This document shows positions 28,245 to 36,125 of a stretch of 64,000 nucleotides of DNA, piece by piece. The translations under genes were made by a program, and so were the position numbers. Below the pieces are notes generated by a model. The model made no database searches, had not been told where the DNA came from, and worked only from the letters and a program-made list of their open reading frames with translations. How positions within the stretch are numbered: the stretch's first letter is position 1; every line of letters starts with the position of its first letter. Source of the stretch: CAIWHR01 sp963724975 (GTDB lineage: Bacteria > Pseudomonadota > Gammaproteobacteria > Burkholderiales > Casimicrobiaceae); contig CAVRXB010000002.1 in the NCBI GenBank assembly GCA_963724975.1, forward strand, positions 186,001 to 250,000. Reading direction: 5' to 3'.

Positions 28245-28540
28245 TGGACCCCCACGCTTGCGGCCTCGCTGGTCATTACGGCCGCTGCGCTGCTTCCAGA
28301 GGGGTCGCAATTCGCACCTTGGGACGGCCCGGCGGTGCTCATTGGACCCCCACGCTTGCGGCCTCGTTGGTCACTACGGCCGCTGCGCTGCCCCTAGAGG
28401 GGGCGCAATTCGCATCTTGGGACGGCCCGGCGGCGCTCATTGGACCCCCACGCTTGCGGCCTCGTTGGTCACTACGGCCGCTGCGCTGCCCCCGAGGGGG
28501 GTGCAAATTCGCACCTTGGGACGGCCCGGCGGTGCTCATT
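28241..28540. repeat. Three tandem copies of a ~98-bp repeat
   Basis: Copies begin at 28241, 28339 and 28437, and a final boundary is at 28536 (periods 98, 98 and 99). Each boundary is TCATT. Units are about 95% alike and each contains a C-run/G-run hairpin core (for example CCCCCGAGGGGGG near 28489), GGCCGCTGCGCTG and ACGGCCCGGCGG. The array fills the whole gap between the binding-protein stop and the kinase start. The unit resembles an intergenic repeat I recall from Burkholderiales, which a search could confirm. Confidence 0.9.
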
Positions 28541-29516
28541 GCGGCATGCGCTCCAACGGTCCTGCCGCGAGCACTTCTCCGATGCTCAGCTCGTTACGCA
28601 GGAGCTTCGCGTCAATCATCAACGTCATCAGTCGACGTCCGGTGACCGCGAGCTCCGGTGCCGTCCCGCCAAGCATCCGAAGGTTCTCGACGCGGGACGG
28701 AATATGGAGGCCCTTCTGGGCCTCGAGGAATTGCTCCCCGGTGGTCTGTTGGCGAATTCCCATCCGTCTCGCCGCTTCCTGTGGATTACTCTTCATGTAG
28801 TCGAGTGCATCGAACCAGCCGGCAAGAAGAGCCTGCAGCGCCTTGGGTCGATTCTCGATCACGCTCGCACGCACAGCGAGGAGATCGACGATCTCGCCAG
28901 GAATTTTTGTGCTGTCGAAAACGGTCGCCGCGCCGGCCTGAAGGAGCTTTGTTCGATAGGGATCGAACGTGACTGCGCCATCCACGTGACCCTTTTCGAA
29001 CGCGCCGGGTTGCTCGTTCGACTCGAGGTGCACCACGTTGACGTCGCTCGCCTGCATCCCGTTGAGCGCCAAGGCGCGACTCAACACAAAGGCACCCAGC
29101 GCGCCGCTTTCCACTGCGACCGATTTGCCTTTGAGGTCGCGCATCGAACGCATGCCGCGGCGGCCCACCACGACGTCGGCACCGTGCGAAACGTCGACCA
29201 CCAGAATGATCCGGGGTCGCAAACCGTCGACGGCGAGTCCGAACAGCTCATCGAGGCTGATCACCATGCCGTCGATGGCCTGGTTGCGATAGGCACGCAG
29301 AACTTCGCTTGCCGAGGGATACTCGACGAGCTGCACGGTTGCGGGATCCAGCCGGCCCAGTTCCCGGGCGAGGTAGAGCGGCTCGCTTCCTATCCAGACG
29401 TTGGTACCGATACGCAGCGCGGTATCGGGTTCGCGCATGCACCCGAGCATCGGAAGCAGCATCGCGACGCACAAGAGAGCACGCAGGCCGTGCCAGACGC
29501 GCGGGGTTCTTGTCAT
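28536..29516 (-). CDS. NMT1/SsuA-like solute-binding lipoprotein
   Basis: A periplasmic binding protein of 326 residues anchored by a lipobox (LLPMLGC, lipidated Cys26). Family features: LRIGTNVWIGSEPLYLAREL, EYPSASEVLRAYRNQAIDGM and LKGKSVAVESGALGAFVLSRAL, as in the nitrate/taurine/sulfonate/thiamine-precursor group. There is no ABC permease or ATPase next to it. Instead it lies six bases after an OmpR-type regulator and before a hybrid kinase, so a sensing role is more likely than transport. The ligand is unknown. Confidence 0.85.
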   Translation of the reverse strand: MTRTPRVWHGLRALLCVAMLLPMLGCMREPDTALRIGTNVWIGSEPLYLARELGRLDPATVQLVEYPSASEVLRAYRNQAIDGMVISLDELFGLAVDGLRPRIILVVDVSHGADVVVGRRGMRSMRDLKGKSVAVESGALGAFVLSRALALNGMQASDVNVVHLESNEQPGAFEKGHVDGAVTFDPYRTKLLQAGAATVFDSTKIPGEIVDLLAVRASVIENRPKALQALLAGWFDALDYMKSNPQEAARRMGIRQQTTGEQFLEAQKGLHIPSRVENLRMLGGTAPELAVTGRRLMTLMIDAKLLRNELSIGEVLAAGPLERMPQ

Positions 29517-29522
29517 GAGCTC

Positions 29523-30251
29523 TTATGCTCCGTCCGGTACGAAGATGTAGCCCTCATTGCGTATGGTTCTGATGAATCGCGGATGCTCGGGATCGGGCTC
29601 GATCTTCTTGCGCAGCCGCATGATGCGCAGATCCACGCTGCGGTCGAACGGATCCCAGTCCCGCTGCTGATGCAGATTCAGGATCGCCTCGCGGGTGAGG
29701 GGCCGGTTGGGGTGTTCGGCGAGCGCTTTGAGGAGATCGAACTCGAGTGAGGTCATCGGCACCTCGGCGCCGCTATCATCGGTAAGCCGGTGCGCATCTA
29801 CATCGAGCACGCACCGTCCGATGCGCACCCGGGCAGCTCCCAAGTCGGCGCGCCCCGCGACCGACGTGCGGCGCAGCACGCTCTTGACGCGAGCCACCAA
29901 CTCGCGCGGGTCGAAGGGTTTGGGCACGTAGTCGTCGGCGCCCATCTCGAGACCCACGATCCGATCCACGATCGTGCCCGCGGAGGTCAGCATGATGATC
30001 GCTATCTTCGCGTAACGCTCGCGTAGATGCCGCGCGAGACTGAGGCCGTCCTCGCCAGGCATGTTGATGTCCACCAGCGCGAGGTCGATCGGATGCGCGG
30101 CAGCCGCCTGCTTCGCTGCGGCGGCATTCTCGGCGACCATGGCTGCGTAGCCGTGGGCCGTGAGGTATTCCTCCAGAACCTCGCGTACGTCCGGCTCGTC
30201 GTCGACGACGAGGATGGTTGCCTTTGGGATCACCGAAGCCTTCCCACTCAT
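29523..30251 (-). CDS. OmpR-family response regulator
   Basis: A DNA-binding transcription factor of 242 residues. The receiver (~10-125) has ILVVDDEPDVREVL, phospho-acceptor Asp61 in LVDINMPGEDG and the conserved Lys in DYVPKPFDPREL. The winged-helix domain (~140-235) has TSLEFDLLKALAEHPNRPLTRE and SVDLRIMRLRKKIEPDP...IRTIRNEGYIF. The start at 30251 (MSGKASVIPK) has GGAGGCAGGA directly upstream. It is the first gene of the regulator, lipoprotein and kinase operon, and diverges from the small gene at 30591. Confidence 0.93.
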   Translation of the reverse strand: MSGKASVIPKATILVVDDEPDVREVLEEYLTAHGYAAMVAENAAAAKQAAAAHPIDLALVDINMPGEDGLSLARHLRERYAKIAIIMLTSAGTIVDRIVGLEMGADDYVPKPFDPRELVARVKSVLRRTSVAGRADLGAARVRIGRCVLDVDAHRLTDDSGAEVPMTSLEFDLLKALAEHPNRPLTREAILNLHQQRDWDPFDRSVDLRIMRLRKKIEPDPEHPRFIRTIRNEGYIFVPDGA

Positions 30252-30590
30252 TCCTGCCTCCGGGGCGCGCAGGTTGACGATCCGAACATCTGGCGGAACC
30301 GCAAATGTTACCGCGGCCGCGCGACTCCGTGGCGAGCCGATCGCCCTGCCTCTGACGAGCCGGTCGGTGGAACCCATCTTCCGGTCGACCGCCGAATCAC
30401 GAATATGCGGCATGGTGCGTGTCCTTTGATCAAGTCCGTGCCTCTCGGATGCCAAGAATAAATCTGTCCGAAATAGAGTCAATGCGCGCCGGCCCTGCTG
30501 AAACAAACGAAACAAATCAGGCGCCTCGCTGAAGTTTGACTGTTGCAGCGGCTCAATACACTGCGGACTAGCATTCGAGAGGAGCACGCA
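30252..30590. other. Divergent intergenic region upstream of the regulator operon
   Basis: A 339-base gap with no gene. It contains a direct repeat GAAACAAA at 30500-30507 and 30509-30516, twenty bases before a TTGACT that could be a -35 (30536-30541) for the plus-strand gene. No clear -10 was found at the expected spacing. Confidence 0.4.
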
Positions 30591-30815
30591 ATGAATGGGC
30601 GCAAAGTAAGAATCACCACCGTGGACCGTATTGCGGTAACGGCGACGTTCGCCGTCGCGATCCTGATCGTGGCGGTGCTTGGCGCAACCGCCCATGCGGA
30701 AAGCCAGACACTCTCGGAGGTGGCCCCGCTCGCCGTGCCGCCGACCGTCAGCATGCCCAACCCCGTATCGGGGCACCGGGCGCCAACCGTATCGCTCACT
30801 GGCAGGAGGTATTGA
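30591..30815 (+). CDS. Small exported or membrane-anchored protein, unknown
   Basis: A 74-residue protein. The N-terminus MNGRKVRITTVDRIAVTATF leads into one hydrophobic helix (AVAILIVAVLGATAHA), which could be a signal peptide cleaved after AHA or an anchor. The rest is Pro/Ser-rich (PLAVPPTVSMPNPVSGHRAP). GAGAGGAG precedes the ATG. It begins a run of closely spaced plus-strand genes: the next start is 2 bases after its stop. I do not recognise a family. Confidence 0.6.
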   Translation: MNGRKVRITTVDRIAVTATFAVAILIVAVLGATAHAESQTLSEVAPLAVPPTVSMPNPVSGHRAPTVSLTGRRY

Positions 30816-30817
30816 TC

Positions 30818-31342
30818 ATGTTTTTTGGAAGCCCGTGGTTTATCGCGCAGGCGATTTCGTCGATCCGGCATGGGATGGGCAGCCGGTTTGCTTTCGAGGT
30901 CGCGCGTCGCGGACGGCGATGGGTTTCGCTGCTTCGCGAAGCCGGCGACCCTCCGCTGCGGGGATTCGCGGTCACGGTGCACGCGGCACCTTGTCTTGCC
31001 ATCGAGGACGCGGTGGGCTGCCGTGCGCGGATCCTTGCCGGACAGGCCTGGATCACCGCCGAAGGCGCGCCGGGGGACACGATTGCCGAAGCCGGCACGA
31101 CAGTATCGCTTGAGCCGGGCGTGCGGTTCAACGTCAGCGCGTTTCGCGACGTCGCCACGGTGCTGGTGACGGCGCCGCGAGATCTGAAAAGCGTCGACTT
31201 CGCCCTGCACGAATACGATGGCATGCACGTGCTTGCTGTAACGTCGGGCCGGAGCCGCCTTTCGACGTCGCTTTCAGGTGGGGCTGCCGCCATCGCGGCA
31301 TTCGCCAGACCGTATACGGTGGCGGGAACAGAAACTGCCTGA
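30818..31342 (+). CDS. DUF2917-like protein
   Basis: A 174-residue protein. The central segment CRARILAGQAWITAEGAPGDTI...GTTVSLEPG resembles the DUF2917 fold, a small cupin-like domain of unknown function. ATG 30818 is chosen over a TTG two codons upstream because AGGAGG (30804-30809) is eight bases from the ATG. The N-terminal part (FFGSPWFIAQAISSIRHG) is mildly hydrophobic with no clear signal peptide. It lies between a small exported protein and an alpha/beta hydrolase with gaps of a few bases, so it is probably co-transcribed with both. Confidence 0.62.
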   Translation: MFFGSPWFIAQAISSIRHGMGSRFAFEVARRGRRWVSLLREAGDPPLRGFAVTVHAAPCLAIEDAVGCRARILAGQAWITAEGAPGDTIAEAGTTVSLEPGVRFNVSAFRDVATVLVTAPRDLKSVDFALHEYDGMHVLAVTSGRSRLSTSLSGGAAAIAAFARPYTVAGTETA

Positions 31343-31346
31343 CGAG

Positions 31347-32276
31347 ATGGATATGAACACGCAATCGTCGCTAAACGCAGTTCCGGCCGCCGGGATCATG
31401 CAACCTGACGTGGGTGTCGGCCGCCCCGGATATTTCGCCGTCGGTGCGGGCGAACCGGTCGTCATGCTGCACTCGTCGCTTGGTTCAAAATCGCAGTGGA
31501 CGGTACTGGCCGACCGGCTCGCCCGGCGGTTTCGTGTCATCGCGATCGATCTTTGCGGCCATGGCGACAACGCAGGAGTGGATGCGGGAAAGCCGTTTAG
31601 CCTGGATGACGAGGTCCGGCTCATTACGAGCCATCTCAACAAGCTCGTTCCGTCGCACGTCCGTGTCCATGTCGTCGGCCACTCGTGGGGCGGACTGGTT
31701 GCATTGCGGTTCGCGCAATCCAGACGCGGGCGCATCGCAAGCCTCGCGCTGTACGACCCGGTTGTGTTTCGCGCATTGCGCGACGAGGATACGGCGCTGG
31801 CGGAGATAAAAGGGCTTGCGGAGCGGGTGGGCGGTCTCGTCATGGCGGGAAGGCGTAGCGACGCCGTGCGGGCCTTCGTGGATTTCTGGGGCGACGAGGG
31901 CAGCTTTGCCTCCTTTCCAATCCCGGCGCAAGACAGCATGGCACGCCGCGTCGATGTGATTCCTCGCGAATTCGAGGCGGCGTTGCGCTGGCCGCTCAGC
32001 CCGATCGATCTTCGCATCATTACCGTACCCACGCTGCTGCTCGCCGGGGCGCGTAGTCCCACCGTGGCGAAGCGCATAATCGCGTCACTGAGCCGGGAGC
32101 TGCCCAACAGGCGTGTCCGTTGGATCGATGCGGGCCACATGGGACCGATTACCCATGCTCACCGGGTCAATCCCTGGATCGAAACGTTTGTTGATCTTTG
32201 TGCGGAGCGCGACGCCGCACCTTCGTCACCGACCTCAAATATCGCCCCGGCGTTGTGGGTCCCAGCGACTCAATGA
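31347..32276 (+). CDS. Alpha/beta hydrolase
   Basis: A cytoplasmic hydrolase of 309 residues. The nucleophile elbow is VVGHSWGGL with Ser113; the oxyanion region is VVMLHSSLGSKSQW and the C-terminal catalytic His is in IDAGHMGPIT. At the usual position of the acidic residue after strand 7 the sequence is LLLAGARSPT, so the acid is probably supplied elsewhere, as in some subfamilies. The substrate is unknown. ATG 31347 lies four bases after the preceding stop; ATG 31353 is an equal alternative. It seems part of the 30591-32276 gene run. Confidence 0.82.
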   Translation: MDMNTQSSLNAVPAAGIMQPDVGVGRPGYFAVGAGEPVVMLHSSLGSKSQWTVLADRLARRFRVIAIDLCGHGDNAGVDAGKPFSLDDEVRLITSHLNKLVPSHVRVHVVGHSWGGLVALRFAQSRRGRIASLALYDPVVFRALRDEDTALAEIKGLAERVGGLVMAGRRSDAVRAFVDFWGDEGSFASFPIPAQDSMARRVDVIPREFEAALRWPLSPIDLRIITVPTLLLAGARSPTVAKRIIASLSRELPNRRVRWIDAGHMGPITHAHRVNPWIETFVDLCAERDAAPSSPTSNIAPALWVPATQ

Positions 32277-32328
32277 GTATCCCGAGCCGTTAATGACGCA
32301 AATGAAACTCACTGACGAGGAAAAGCAC

Positions 32329-32763
32329 ATGAGCGATGCCACGACTTACAAGGGACGCTGCTTTTGTGGTTCAGTGCAATTGACGGTCACCGGAGAGCCG
32401 GCGGCGATGGGTTATTGCCATTGCGAGTCGTGCCGGCACTGGTCGGCAGGTCCGGTCAATGCGTTTACGCTTTGGAAACCGGACGCCGTCAAAGTCACGC
32501 AGGGGGCGGAAAACATCGGCACGTACAAAAGGACGCCCCGGAGTTTGCGCAAGTGGTGCAAGCAATGCGGAGGCCACCTCATGACCGAGCATCCGATCTG
32601 GGGCCTGGTCGATGTGTACGCAGCCGTCATACCGGACTTTCCGTACCGTCCCGGCGTGCACGTGAACTATCAGGAGACCACGCTGCACATGAAGGATGGC
32701 TTGCCCAAGATGAAGGACGTGCCAAAGGAAATGGGCGGTTCCGGCGTAAATCTTCCCGAGTGA
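32329..32763 (+). CDS. GFA family (Gfa-like) zinc-binding protein
   Basis: A 144-residue protein with the zinc-binding cysteines of the glutathione-dependent formaldehyde-activating (Gfa/CENP-V) fold: CFCGSVQL, YCHCESCRHWSAG and WCKQCGGHLMTEHP. The activity of Gfa itself is disputed, and most homologues are uncharacterised, so no reaction is assigned. The start at 32329 is chosen because GAGGA lies upstream; an ATG 12 codons earlier (32293) is possible. It is close behind the alpha/beta hydrolase. Confidence 0.85.
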   Translation: MSDATTYKGRCFCGSVQLTVTGEPAAMGYCHCESCRHWSAGPVNAFTLWKPDAVKVTQGAENIGTYKRTPRSLRKWCKQCGGHLMTEHPIWGLVDVYAAVIPDFPYRPGVHVNYQETTLHMKDGLPKMKDVPKEMGGSGVNLPE

Positions 32764-32781
32764 CTGACTTCAGGTGACCAA

Positions 32782-32988
32782 GTGAATCGCTACCGAATTC
32801 AAGTCCCTCGGCTGCTCTGCGGGCTTGCGGCAATGGCATTATCGACGCTCACCATCGGTTCGCTGGTGGTGCTGCCCGCACGGATCGAGAGCGAGGGACA
32901 AAAAAATATCGTCCTCGCCTTTTCGCCGGCTGCCGACGGGCAGTGCGTGATGGCAACACCGGAACACCGATCTGAAGAAGCGGAATAG
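32782..32988 (+). CDS. Small membrane-anchored or exported protein, unknown
   Basis: A 68-residue protein starting at GTG 32782, with AGGTGA upstream. A basic N-terminus (MNRYRIQVPR) precedes one hydrophobic helix (LLCGLAAMALSTLTIGSLVVL), then a short polar tail that includes one Cys. It could be a single-pass membrane protein or an exported peptide. No family is recognised; the reading frame is short and the call is tentative. Confidence 0.45.
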   Translation: MNRYRIQVPRLLCGLAAMALSTLTIGSLVVLPARIESEGQKNIVLAFSPAADGQCVMATPEHRSEEAE

Positions 32989-33146
32989 ATTGCGGCGGAG
33001 GCGACTCGACGGTAAGTCCGGGTAAGCCGGCGTACCGTCGGCTTGCTATTCGATCGGCTGCAACGGCCGGGGATTCCCGCTGTGGCGCGGGTTGCGTATC
33101 CTTGTCGGCGTCTTTCTTACCCGACGAAATCCTCCGGATACCCAAC

Positions 33147-34559
33147 GTGACGAACATCGCTCTAAGACTGCCGCTGGTCGCCGCCGCGCTCGGCCTCAGC
33201 TTCTCGATAAGTCCCGCGGGCGCACAAGGCGCGAAGGCGGCCGACAAAGCGTTGCCGATGGCGTCGGCCGCCGACGCCAAGACCGTAGCGTCCGACGCCT
33301 ATCTGCTGACGTTTCCGTTGCTGCAAACCGCGCGCGAACTGAGCCGCCAGATGAATACGGCGGATGCGCCCGACTACCTCGGCAGGTTCAACGTGTTTCG
33401 CCATCAGGATGGAATGCCATCGCCCAAAGACGCCTCGATTCGCCGGAAGAGCTACGACGCGCCGTATTCGTGGGCTTGGCTGGACGTGCGCGCCGAGCCG
33501 GTGGTCGTGCAGATGCCGGCCATTCCAGCCGGCCGCTTTGTCGTGATGCAGTTCTACGACTTGTGGGGACACAATCTTGCGCACGTCGACGCAAAGAGCG
33601 CAGGCTCGAAGCCTTTCAACGTCCTCGTTGCCGGCCCCGGTTGGAAAGGAGCGCAACCGAAAGGCGTCGACCGTGTCGTGCGTTCGGAGACGTCTCTCAT
33701 TGGCGTGACCGGGCGCACCGCGGCGGCAACCCCGGGCGATGCAGCGAGCGTGGCCGAGATGCAAAGGCAATACAGGGTCGCGCCGCTGTCGCAATTCACG
33801 AAGAGTGGCGCGCCGAAGGCTGCACCGCCAATCACATCCGCGGCGTTCGACGAGGCGAAAGCGGAAACCGGCGCTTTCATCGGCTATGTCAATCAGTTGC
33901 TACCGTACGTGCATACGGACGCCGCCGAGCAGCTCGCGCTCAAGCGCTACGCGGGTATCGGCATGGTCGCCGGCAAGCCGTACGACCCCGCAAAAATGGA
34001 CAGCGGTGTTGTCGCGGCGATCGACGCAGGCGTAACCGAGGCCCGCGGGAAGCTCGAAAAGGCGATGGCTGACGTACGCGCGGTCGATCCCGTCGGAACG
34101 CGCGAGGCCTTCGGCGGCGACGCGATGAAGCGCTCGATCAGCGCAGGTTTCGACCTGCATCGCGTTGCACGCAACGAGATCGCCGAGTTTCCGATTACCG
34201 GCGACGGTGGCGGCGATCCCTTCGAAAAGGGCGCGCGATACCGTCTTACCTTCACCACGAGCCAGCTGCCGCCGGTCGACGGCTTCTGGTCACTCGAAAT
34301 GATCAGCGTTCCCGACGTGCGCTATCTCGAAAATCCTGTGAACCGGTATGTGATCGATAGCCGGATGACGGGATTGAAGAAAAACGCCGACGGTTCGATC
34401 GAAATTGCGATCCAGCGCGAAACCCCAGGACCGGAACTGGAATCGAACTGGCTTCCTTCCCCAAACACCGGCTTTTCGCTCACCTTGCGGCTCTTTGCAC
34501 CGAAGGCCGAGGCCATCGACGGACGATGGAAGCCGGCGTATCCGAACCGGCTTCCGTGA
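33147..34559 (+). CDS. Exported DUF1254/DUF1214 protein
   Basis: A periplasmic or secreted protein of 470 residues. A signal peptide (MTNIALRLPLVAAALGLSFS...SPAGAQ) leads to an N-terminal DUF1254 domain (DAYLLTFPLLQTARELSRQM; YSWAWLDVRAEPVVVQMP; FYDLWGHN) and a C-terminal DUF1214 domain (~345-455: YRLTFTTSQLPPVDGFWSLEM; VNRYVIDSRMTGLKKNADGS). The two domains commonly occur together; the function is unknown. The GTG at 33147 is preferred because it starts right before the signal peptide; a TTG at 33102 is the longer option. It converges on the UspA-type gene. Confidence 0.88.
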   Translation: MTNIALRLPLVAAALGLSFSISPAGAQGAKAADKALPMASAADAKTVASDAYLLTFPLLQTARELSRQMNTADAPDYLGRFNVFRHQDGMPSPKDASIRRKSYDAPYSWAWLDVRAEPVVVQMPAIPAGRFVVMQFYDLWGHNLAHVDAKSAGSKPFNVLVAGPGWKGAQPKGVDRVVRSETSLIGVTGRTAAATPGDAASVAEMQRQYRVAPLSQFTKSGAPKAAPPITSAAFDEAKAETGAFIGYVNQLLPYVHTDAAEQLALKRYAGIGMVAGKPYDPAKMDSGVVAAIDAGVTEARGKLEKAMADVRAVDPVGTREAFGGDAMKRSISAGFDLHRVARNEIAEFPITGDGGGDPFEKGARYRLTFTTSQLPPVDGFWSLEMISVPDVRYLENPVNRYVIDSRMTGLKKNADGSIEIAIQRETPGPELESNWLPSPNTGFSLTLRLFAPKAEAIDGRWKPAYPNRLP

Positions 34560-34626
34560 CCGTTTAGTGTCGCAGGCAGTGCTCGTGCCCGCGCGTGCAC
34601 GAACGCGGTCCACGGTCGATCCGATG

Positions 34627-35058
34627 TCAATGGATTAGCACGACGGGGATATGCGTCAAGTGAAGGACTTTGGTGGCGACCGACCCCAGCACGATGCTCG
34701 AGAGCGCCGTCATCCCCCGCGTACCCATGTAGATCATGTTGCTGCCCGATTGCTTCGCCTGCAGGACGATGCTTTCAGCAATGGACCCGACGACTGTATG
34801 GACCGTGTATTTCACGTTGGCCGCATCAAGAACTTTTCGGCTTGGGGCGAGCATCGCCTTGCATTCATCGGAGTAGTAGCGTTCGATCATCTTATTGCTG
34901 ACGACCACACCCATGTTCGCGAAACGCGGTACGGGCAAGTGCACTGCAAGCAGATCGATTTGAGGGCGGCCCTTGTACCACGCCAAGGTTTCCACCAGCT
35001 TCTTGGCCGCGCGAGTGGCGCTTTTGGATCCGTCTACGGGAAGCAGCACTTTCAGCAT
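34627..35058 (-). CDS. Universal stress protein, UspA type
   Basis: A cytoplasmic stress protein of 143 residues. It opens with LKVLLPVDGSKSATRAAKKL. Near the C-terminus it has the ATP-binding signature G-x2-G-x9-G-S (MGTRGMTALSSIVLGSVATK), so it belongs to the nucleotide-binding Usp group. The start at 35058 has GGAGAA upstream. The gene stands alone, 99 bases from tRNA-Thr on the same strand. Confidence 0.9.
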   Translation of the reverse strand: MLKVLLPVDGSKSATRAAKKLVETLAWYKGRPQIDLLAVHLPVPRFANMGVVVSNKMIERYYSDECKAMLAPSRKVLDAANVKYTVHTVVGSIAESIVLQAKQSGSNMIYMGTRGMTALSSIVLGSVATKVLHLTHIPVVLIH

Positions 35059-35157
35059 GGTCGTTCTCCAGACGCGCTCATGTTTGTGAAGGCAACGCGA
35101 TCGATCGATGACGAGGGGCGCTCGCGAAATTATCATGCGCAACGAATTGAGGGGACT

Positions 35158-35233
35158 TGGTGCCGGTGGAAGGAGTCGAACCCTCGACCTTCGCATTACG
35201 AATGCGCTGCTCTACCAACTGAGCTACACCGGC
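35158..35233 (-). tRNA. tRNA-Thr (anticodon CGT)
   Basis: A complete 76-base cloverleaf. The acceptor stem is GCCGGTG/CACCGGC with encoded CCA. The D arm is GCTCAGTTGGTAGAGC and the anticodon loop TTCGTAA gives CGT, which reads the ACG codon. The T arm is GAGGGTTCGACTCCTTC. The sequence is close to E. coli tRNA-Thr(CGU), including the unusual G27-A43 pair at the base of the anticodon stem. Confidence 0.97.
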
Positions 35234-35293
35234 ACGAACCTGAATCGGGAATGCATACGCAGGAGGGAGGACTTTCGCGCAGGCAAGTGTCAA

Positions 35294-35299
35294 ATTATA
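35294..35299 (-). promoter_or_regulatory. Extended -10 promoter element for tRNA-Thr
   Basis: On the minus strand TGCTATAAT is a perfect -10 with the extended TGn motif. It would start transcription near 35287, about 54 bases upstream of the mature tRNA. No good -35 was seen, as is common for extended -10 promoters. Confidence 0.5.
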
Positions 35300-35355
35300 G
35301 CAAATCGAGGGGCCTCCAGCCATTCCACGAGGCTCGGGCGAGTCGACGGCGCCGG

Positions 35356-36033
35356 CTACTTGACTGGCGGCACGGGCAAGTCGGCCAATAACGCCGACGC
35401 ACCGTTCCAGAAGATCTGCACGCCAATGCAGAACAAGATGAACGCGGAGAGTCGGACGAGGACGCTGGTTCCCGTGTCGCCCAATCGGCGCAATACCAAA
35501 TCGGCATATCGATAGCAAGCGAAGACCGTCAGCGCGATCAGCGCCGCACCGATCAAATCCGCCGTGCCATTGATGAGCAGCGAATGGACGTTTCGCGGGT
35601 GATTGGCGCCGATCGTGATCGCGACCGAAATCGTGCCCGGGCCAACCGTGATCGGCAGCGTAAGCGGATAAAAGGCGCGGCTTGCGATCTGCGCGGCGCT
35701 CGGCGGCGCTGCCGGGATGGGCGTTTCGGCCGCACCCCCGGAACGCAGCAACTCCCAGCCTGCAGCACAGACCACGATGCCGCCGGCAACCTGAACGACC
35801 GGCACCGAGAGACCGAACAGATCGAGCACGTACGTGCCAATCGATACCGACGCCAGCAGCAGCACGAACGCGTTCCAGCCTACGCGCCTTGCAATCGTCG
35901 CGCGCAGCTCATGCGTGCAATCGGAAGTCATCGCCAGGAAGACCGGCGCGCCACCGAACGGATTGACGATCGGGAGCAGGGCCGCATAAAGAATCAGGAT
36001 CCCTTCGAAGAGCAGGCGCAAGTCAGCGGTCAT
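35356..36033 (-). CDS. MarC family integral membrane protein
   Basis: An inner-membrane protein of 225 residues with about six helices. It matches the MarC/NAAT family: LLPIVNPFGGAPVFLAMT near the N-terminus, LPITVGPGTISVAITIGA in the middle and LVRLSAFILFCIGVQIFWNG at the end. The family was once tied to multidrug resistance, but that is not supported experimentally, and its substrate is unknown. The start MTADLRLLFEG at 36033 places the first helix as in homologues. It diverges from rlmB across about 90 bases. Confidence 0.88.
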   Translation of the reverse strand: MTADLRLLFEGILILYAALLPIVNPFGGAPVFLAMTSDCTHELRATIARRVGWNAFVLLLASVSIGTYVLDLFGLSVPVVQVAGGIVVCAAGWELLRSGGAAETPIPAAPPSAAQIASRAFYPLTLPITVGPGTISVAITIGANHPRNVHSLLINGTADLIGAALIALTVFACYRYADLVLRRLGDTGTSVLVRLSAFILFCIGVQIFWNGASALLADLPVPPVK

Positions 36034-36125
36034 GGCGTCGGTGGGAAGAGACGTGCAGGCGCGCGAGGCTCGATTGCGGTGCACAGGTTACACTGACGCC
36101 GGTCTCGCATCTTCCGTTCCTTGCC

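Noticed and set aside
28339..28539. A 66-codon frame on the minus strand inside the repeats
   Set aside because: It is made of repeat units and the 98-base period breaks its frame between copies, so it is not a conserved peptide.
33024..33044. Small hairpin (AAGCCG/CGGCTT) after the 68-residue gene
   Set aside because: The stem is only six bases and no T run follows, so it is not supported as a terminator.
35158..35233. G-A mismatch at the base of the tRNA-Thr anticodon stem
   Set aside because: The same G27-A43 pair is present in E. coli tRNA-Thr(CGU), so it is normal for this tRNA and not a sign of decay.
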